DNA of 18,732 nucleotides from Bacillota bacterium (GTDB lineage: Bacteria > Bacillota > Clostridia > DSM-8532): the NCBI GenBank assembly GCA_023459915.1, contig JAEWSN010000026.1, positions 1-18,732 on the forward strand, read 5' to 3'. Below the pieces are notes generated by a model. It searched no databases. It was not told the DNA's origin and saw only the letters and a list, made by a program, of their open reading frames with translations. Of the stretch, positions 14,510-18,732 are shown in pieces. A program made the position numbers and the translations under genes. Positions within the stretch are counted from its first letter, which is position 1; every line of letters begins with the position of its first letter.

Positions 14510-14571
14510 CCGGTCGAATACACGAGGGCGCGGGATGGCCGGCTGGAAGCATGCCGGCAGGAACCATGACC
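14494..14571 (+). repeat. 18-bp direct repeat spanning the alpha-galactosidase stop
   Basis: CCGGCAGGAACCATGACC occurs at 14494-14511 and again at 14554-14571, exactly 60 bp apart. The first copy encodes the last residues and stop of the alpha-galactosidase; the second lies in the 127-bp spacer before the symporter. It looks like a partial duplication of the gene's 3' end. No other function is evident in this spacer. Confidence 0.75.
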
Positions 14572-14636
14572 AATCCGGATATGCAATGCCCACAGATTGC
14601 GGTGTGAACACGCTGGAAACAGCGGGGGAGGCTCCC

Positions 14637-16076
14637 ATGACACAGGTGCAGAGACGCAACCACTTCACGTTCGGACTGGGCACCATCGGCCGCGACATGA
14701 CCTACTCGCTGGTGTCCATGTACCTCATCTATTATCTCACGGACATTCTGCAGCTCTCTGACACGGCCATGTGGTGGATTACCGGCATCATGCTGGCCTG
14801 CCGCATTTTTGATGCCCTCAACGATCCGTTCATGGGCTTCATCGTGGACAACACGCGTACCCGCTGGGGCAAGTTCAAGCCCTGGATTGCGGTGGGCGCC
14901 ATTCTGTCCTCGGTGCTGACCGTGCTGCTGTTCACCGAGTTCGGGCTGGGAGAAACCGGGTTTGTGGTCTATTTCGGCATCACCTACCTGTTGTGGGGCA
15001 TGGCCTTCACCACCAACGACATCGCGTACTGGTCCATGATGCCGTCGCTGACCACCGACCAGGCCGAGCGGGAGAAGCTCGGCGCGTTCGCGCGCATCTG
15101 CGCCAATGTGGGGTTGTTTGCGGTGGTTGTGGGCGTGGTGCCGCTGACCGATCTGTTGGGCGAGCGCGCAGGCAACCCGCAACAGGGATTTCTCCTGTTC
15201 GCCGTGATCATCGTGATCATTCTGCTGGCCGGACAGAGCATCACCCTGTTCGGGGTGCGCGAACCCAAGGGCGTGTTCAAGACCGAACAGCCAACCCGTC
15301 TGCGCGAGCTGGCCTCGGTGCTGTTCAAGAACGATCAGCTGCTGTTTACCGCCATCTCCATGGCGCTCTTCATGATCGGCTACACCACCACCACCAGCTT
15401 TGGGCTGTACTTCTTCAAGTATGCCTACGGCGATGAGGGCATGTACGCCATCTTCGCCCTGGTGCTGGGGGTTTCCCAGATTGCCGCGCTCATCGTGTTT
15501 CCCGCCGTGAGCCGCAAGGCCGGCCGGAAGCGGTTGTACGCAACCGCCACCGTGCTGGTGCTGGCCGGCTACGTACTGTTTTTCTTCTCCCCGATGAACA
15601 TGGTGTTCATCGGCATTTCCGGACTGCTGCTGTTTGTGGGACAGGCCTTCATCCAGACGCTGATGATGATGTTTCTGGCCGACACCATTGAATACGGACA
15701 GTGGAAGCTGGGACGCCGCAACGAGAGCATCACCTTCGCCATCCAGCCGTTCATCAACAAGATGGGGGGTGCGGTGGCCAGCGGCATTGTGGGCGCGACG
15801 GTGATTCTCTCGGGCATCAACAACGCGGAGACCGCCGCGGATGTGACCCCGGAAGGATTGCTGATGATGAAGACCGCCATGCTGGTGTTGCCGCTGGTGT
15901 TCATCCTGGCCGGATACTTCATCTACCGGGCCAAATACCGCATTGACGGCGACTTCTACCAAAAGATGCTGGGTGAGCTGGAGGCGCGGGGGGACATTGT
16001 ACGCAAGCCGGATGCGTCTCCTGCGCCGCCCCCTGCGCCGTCTCCCGCGCAGCCACCTACGCAGCCACCCGTGTGA
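14637..16076 (+). CDS. GPH family sugar:cation symporter (MelB-like)
   Basis: The 479-residue, 12-helix major-facilitator protein belongs to the glycoside-pentoside-hexuronide:cation symporter family. The signature RIFDALNDPFMG followed by DNTRTRWGKFKPW (residues 56-83) matches MelB; Asp59 and Asp63 are the equivalents of the cation-site aspartates Asp55 and Asp59. It should import a galactoside or related oligosaccharide together with Na+ or H+. The ATG at 14637 follows GGGGGAGG; an in-frame upstream extension to 14535 is not supported. The C-terminus is unusual: after the last helix a hydrophilic stretch ends in a Pro/Ala-rich tail of about 20 residues (PAPPPAPSPAQPPTQPPV), whose final codons overlap the convergent gene by 20 bp. 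Position after the alpha-galactosidase suggests co-transcription. Confidence 0.92.
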   Translation: MTQVQRRNHFTFGLGTIGRDMTYSLVSMYLIYYLTDILQLSDTAMWWITGIMLACRIFDALNDPFMGFIVDNTRTRWGKFKPWIAVGAILSSVLTVLLFTEFGLGETGFVVYFGITYLLWGMAFTTNDIAYWSMMPSLTTDQAEREKLGAFARICANVGLFAVVVGVVPLTDLLGERAGNPQQGFLLFAVIIVIILLAGQSITLFGVREPKGVFKTEQPTRLRELASVLFKNDQLLFTAISMALFMIGYTTTTSFGLYFFKYAYGDEGMYAIFALVLGVSQIAALIVFPAVSRKAGRKRLYATATVLVLAGYVLFFFSPMNMVFIGISGLLLFVGQAFIQTLMMMFLADTIEYGQWKLGRRNESITFAIQPFINKMGGAVASGIVGATVILSGINNAETAADVTPEGLLMMKTAMLVLPLVFILAGYFIYRAKYRIDGDFYQKMLGELEARGDIVRKPDASPAPPPAPSPAQPPTQPPV

Positions 16077-17616
16077 TGCGCAGGCAGATGTGGGGAACGC
16101 CCGGCAGGCGGACTTTGAACCAGCCCTGATGGATTCCGGCATCCCGGATGGTCATGTGCCACGTGTCGATGATTTCCACCCGGTACCGACAGGTGTCGTC
16201 AAAGTGGAAGTTTCGGAACGACGGCCGCTTGATGCCGAAGTAGATGAATTTGCAGGTCTCCTCAAAGGCCGGGTCCTCCGGCACCGCGCAGGCGACATCC
16301 CAGGCAAAATCGACGGGGCGCAGCATGTTTCCCGGAACGCTTTCCAGCAGGGTTTTCAGGAAGGCGATGCGGGAGACGCTTTCTCCGTGCAGCACACCGC
16401 CATGGCTCCACCAGAGGTGGGGCTGCGGGGGTTCCGCTGTGTCTGGTTTATCCAATGTGGACGCGGGGTAGAGATAGGTTTCGCCATGGCCGATGTACCC
16501 GCCGCGCATGGCCACCTCCCAGCAGCGGTGGGACATTTCCTGACCGGTGATGTTGCCCCAGCCCTGATCGATGTCTCCCTCGTAGCACATTTCATCCAGG
16601 ATCACCGGCTTGTCATATTGGGCCAGCCACGCGCCGGTTTTGGACACCTCGGAGGACTGGATGCTGCAGTGCGTGATCCAGTCCCGGCTGTGATCATAGA
16701 TGCGGGTGCCGTTGTGGATGGATCGCAGGCGCTGGTGGGGGTCCTCGTTGACCAGAAGCGCGGCGTAGCGCTCCCAGTCCGCCTCGGTTTTCTCCCGCAT
16801 GAAGTCATACTCGTTCGCCAGGCTCCACCACACATTCCGGAAAGCCGAAAACCGCGCGATGACATACCGCCAGTAGCGATCGTCCTGTTCGGGGGTCATG
16901 CGGCAGAAGCCCCAGCAGTCATAGGGATGCATCACGATGATGTCGGCCTCGATGCCGAGTGTCATCAAATCCCGGATGCGCTGCTCGAACGCCTGGAAAT
17001 GCGCGGTGTTGAAGCGGGTGAAATCCCACCGGTTTCCCGGGAGCGTGCCCTCGTACTTGAAATTGCTTTCATTGATGTCGCTCCGGTCACACGGTGTTCC
17101 CTCGAAGGGGAAGCTCACGGGATCGGTGAAGTTGTAGATGTAGTGCTTGGGAAGCACGCAACAGCGGATTTTGTTGAACGGGCTGTTGCGCAGGGTTTCC
17201 AGTGTCTGCGCTTGAATCTCCGGCTCCTGGTGGGTCCAGACATAGCAGGTGGTGCCAACCGGCAGATAGGGGGTGCCGTCCGCGTAGGCGAAATGATGGC
17301 GGTTGGCGACACGGACCGGGCCGTGGTTGCCGGGTTGCGCCGGGGTCACCTCGAACGTGCCGTCATGGGCGGCGTCGGAAAAACTGCCTGTGACGCGAAA
17401 ATGGTAGGTCCCGGTGTGGGAGGGCATGAACCGCACCTTGTATAGTCCGTTTCCGTCATAGAAGCCGGCGGCCTGCAGGGTTTCGTGTTCACCTTCGAAC
17501 ACGCCGGAGAGGGTGTGATCCGTGAAGGGATTCCCGTCCGTGCGGCCGGGCAGGGTGATTTCGAAAACATCATACTGTTCCACCTGACTGGGGTAGCTGT
17601 TGCTGCTGTGCGACAT
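16057..17616 (-). CDS. Glycoside hydrolase with DUF5060, DUF4038 (apiosidase-like) and DUF5605 domains
   Basis: The 519-residue protein has three parts: an N-terminal Ig-like DUF5060 domain (about 10-92, with FRVTGSFSDAAHDGTFEV), a TIM-barrel DUF4038-type catalytic domain (about 100-420) and a C-terminal DUF5605 beta domain (about 435-519). WSLANEYDFM (Glu269, candidate acid/base) and PVILDEMCYEG (Glu342, candidate nucleophile) are the expected carboxylates of a clan GH-A retaining glycosidase. The barrel family is related to GH140 apiosidases; the substrate is unknown and likely a plant or host oligosaccharide. No signal peptide is seen. The start at 17616 has AGGAGG seven bases upstream; the frame runs open further upstream but without support. 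Its 3' end overlaps the convergent symporter gene by 20 bp. Confidence 0.88.
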   Translation of the reverse strand: MSHSSNSYPSQVEQYDVFEITLPGRTDGNPFTDHTLSGVFEGEHETLQAAGFYDGNGLYKVRFMPSHTGTYHFRVTGSFSDAAHDGTFEVTPAQPGNHGPVRVANRHHFAYADGTPYLPVGTTCYVWTHQEPEIQAQTLETLRNSPFNKIRCCVLPKHYIYNFTDPVSFPFEGTPCDRSDINESNFKYEGTLPGNRWDFTRFNTAHFQAFEQRIRDLMTLGIEADIIVMHPYDCWGFCRMTPEQDDRYWRYVIARFSAFRNVWWSLANEYDFMREKTEADWERYAALLVNEDPHQRLRSIHNGTRIYDHSRDWITHCSIQSSEVSKTGAWLAQYDKPVILDEMCYEGDIDQGWGNITGQEMSHRCWEVAMRGGYIGHGETYLYPASTLDKPDTAEPPQPHLWWSHGGVLHGESVSRIAFLKTLLESVPGNMLRPVDFAWDVACAVPEDPAFEETCKFIYFGIKRPSFRNFHFDDTCRYRVEIIDTWHMTIRDAGIHQGWFKVRLPGVPHICLRITRVAA

Positions 17617-17676
17617 GGCAATTCCTCCTGTGGGCAAGGCCGATATCATGAAAAGGCCTGGATTGCGGCGTGGTAT

Positions 17677-17691
17677 GCCTTGTGGCAAGGC
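17677..17691. promoter_or_regulatory. Dyad in the divergent intergenic region
   Basis: GCCTTG-TGG-CAAGGC is a perfect 6-bp dyad. The sequence GGCAAGGCCG also occurs at 17633-17642 and 17684-17693, both between the divergent genes and on the side of the - strand gene. These are possible regulator sites, without further support. Confidence 0.35.
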
Positions 17692-17725
17692 CGGCAATCG
17701 CAGCCCTGCGGGTGACCGTGCCCCC

Positions 17726-17731
17726 ATTGTA
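17726..17731 (-). promoter_or_regulatory. Candidate -10 box for the - strand glycosidase gene
   Basis: Read on the - strand this is TACAAT, five of six matches to the -10 consensus, about 110 bp before the start codon. No convincing -35 box lies at the right distance, so the call is weak. Confidence 0.3.
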
Positions 17732-17780
17732 TGCCAAATGGCCGCGTGTGTGGAAGACAGCCGGAACTTTTTTGCAAGGC

Positions 17781-17829
17781 TTGATGCGGGGCGCCGTGCG
17801 TGATAAAGTGGCAAGGACGAATCGTTTCG
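17781..17829 (+). promoter_or_regulatory. Candidate GH43 promoter with LacI-like operator
   Basis: TTGATG (17781-17786) and TAAAGT (17804-17809) are 17 bp apart and each match the consensus at four of six positions. Starting nine bases after the -10 is CGAATCGTTTCG (17818-17829), a near-palindrome with a central CG as found in LacI/GalR-family operators; one symmetric pair is mismatched. It would cover the transcription start, so repression relieved by a sugar ligand is plausible. No LacI-family gene is in the window. Confidence 0.45.
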
Positions 17830-17901
17830 CGCCAGGCTGGCGGGGAAACGGGTTCTTCCAGAAAAAAGCAATGAGGCGCACGAGCCGAATGGAGGCAGCA
17901 T

Positions 17902-18732
17902 ATGAAAAAGCAAGGCTTCAACCCCTATCTTCCTTCCTGGGAGTATATCCCCGACGGAGAGCCCTATGTCTTCGACGGCCGGGTGTATGTGTACGGGTCC
18001 CATGACCGGTTCAACGGACATGCCTACTGTCTCAACGATTATGTGTGCTGGTCCGCGCCCGTGGAGGACCTTGCGGACTGGCGCTACGAGGGCGTCATCT
18101 ACCGCAAGACGCAGGACCCGCTCAATCCCGATGCCACCATGTGCCTGTACGCGCCGGATGTCACAAAAGGTCCGGATGGCCGATACTATCTGTTCTATGT
18201 GCTCGACAAGGTGTCCATCGTATCGGTGGCTGTCTGTGACACACCTGCGGGTGCGTACCAGTTCCATGGCTATGTGCACGACGCACAGGGCCGGCGGCTC
18301 GGGGAGCGTCCCGGCGATGAGCCCCAGTTCGATCCCGGCGTGCTGACCGAGGGGGATCGCACCTATTTGTATACCGGCTTCTGCCTGCCGGGGGACAACA
18401 CCCGCCATGGCGCGATGGCCACCACCCTGGGCCCGGATATGCTGACCATTGTCGAGGAACCGGTGTTTGTGGCGCCGAGCCGTTCCTATTCTGCCGGAAC
18501 CGGGTTTGAAGGACATGAGTTCTTTGAGGCGCCGTCCATCCGCAAGCGCGGGGACACCTATTACTTCGTCTATTCCTCCATCGCCATGGTCGAGTTGTGC
18601 TACGCCACCAGCCGGAATCCAAGGGAAGGGTTCACCTACCGGGGCGTCATCGTCAGCAACAACGACATGCACATTGACACCTACAAGCCGGCCGCCAGGC
18701 CCATGGCATACGGCGGCAACAACCATGGCAGC
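17902..18732 (+). CDS. GH43 family glycosidase (beta-xylosidase/alpha-L-arabinofuranosidase type), 3' partial
   Basis: The frame is open from the ATG at 17902 to the window's right edge (277 codons), so the end of the gene lies outside. GGAGG at 17891-17895 sets the start. The five-bladed propeller signatures of GH43 are present: EYIPDGEPYVFDGRVYVYGS with Asp18 as candidate general base, YAPDVTKGPDGRYYLFYV with Asp86 as the orienting aspartate, and FFEAPSIRKRGDTYYFVYS with Glu209 as candidate general acid. The terminal NNHGS is also a common GH43 element. Family members release xylose, arabinose or galactose from side chains; the exact specificity cannot be read here. There is no signal peptide, so it is probably cytoplasmic. 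It is divergent from the DUF5605 glycosidase across a 285-bp regulatory spacer. Confidence 0.9.
   Translation, partial: MKKQGFNPYLPSWEYIPDGEPYVFDGRVYVYGSHDRFNGHAYCLNDYVCWSAPVEDLADWRYEGVIYRKTQDPLNPDATMCLYAPDVTKGPDGRYYLFYVLDKVSIVSVAVCDTPAGAYQFHGYVHDAQGRRLGERPGDEPQFDPGVLTEGDRTYLYTGFCLPGDNTRHGAMATTLGPDMLTIVEEPVFVAPSRSYSAGTGFEGHEFFEAPSIRKRGDTYYFVYSSIAMVELCYATSRNPREGFTYRGVIVSNNDMHIDTYKPAARPMAYGGNNHGS

Noticed and set aside
14424..16142. 572-codon open frame on the - strand opposite the symporter
   Set aside because: It is extremely rich in His, Gln and Gly, as expected for the antisense of a hydrophobic GC-rich membrane protein gene. No start signal or domain was found.
15943..17445. 500-codon open frame on the + strand opposite the DUF5605 glycosidase
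   Set aside because: It begins inside the symporter gene in another frame and is antisense to a protein with recognisable domains and catalytic carboxylates.

Overview
This window looks like chromosome from a moderately GC-rich anaerobic carbohydrate degrader. The best guess is a Clostridia-type Bacillota (for example a gut or digester lineage), based on strong GGAGG-type ribosome binding sites, the form of the extracellular solute-binding lipoprotein, and the density of glycoside hydrolases paired with transporters. No 16S rRNA or other taxonomic marker is present, so the assignment is weak. Nearly all genes are on the + strand; one large gene is on the - strand. No tRNA, rRNA, CRISPR array or intact transposase gene is visible.

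Layout: (1) 1-716, the C-terminal part of a sugar ABC-transporter solute-binding protein, followed by four 13-bp tandem repeats and a strong hairpin. (2) 914-3268, a GH95 alpha-L-fucosidase/galactosidase. (3) 3269-3579, a spacer with a possible gene remnant on the - strand and a candidate promoter. (4) 3580-4905, an FAD-dependent oxidoreductase. (5) 5036-5953, a Fic AMP-transferase with an N-terminal DNA-binding domain, preceded by 22-bp-spaced direct repeats and a palindrome next to its -10 box. (6) 5954-6396, a gene-free spacer with hairpins, a possible terminator and possible operators. (7) 6397-10668, a six-part nickel module in five genes: fused cbiM-cbiN-type permease, cbiQ and cbiO (an ECF metal importer), then larE and larB (nickel-pincer nucleotide cofactor synthesis). 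(8) 10800-11993, a beta-lactamase-fold serine hydrolase. (9) 12050-14509, a GH36 alpha-galactosidase. (10) 14637-16076, a GPH (MelB-type) sugar symporter. (11) 16057-17616 on the - strand, a DUF5060/DUF4038/DUF5605 glycoside hydrolase that overlaps the symporter tail to tail. (12) 17902 to the end, a GH43 glycosidase cut by the window edge, divergent from (11).

Together the sugar genes suggest uptake and trimming of fucosylated, galactosylated and arabinose/xylose-decorated glycans. None of the complete hydrolases shows an obvious signal peptide, so the final steps are probably intracellular, after ABC or GPH import. The nickel module would import Ni(II) and make the precursor of the nickel-pincer cofactor used by LarA-type racemases/epimerases, but larC and larA are not in the window.

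The most striking non-genic signal is a 13-bp palindrome, GGGGTC(A/T)GACCCC. It occurs in two spacers of the nickel operon (once inside a larger hairpin) and three times at exact 27-bp spacing inside the coding sequence of the alpha-galactosidase, where it adds three in-frame Gly-Ser-Asp-Pro units. This resembles a REP-type mobile palindrome that has been tolerated inside an enzyme gene.
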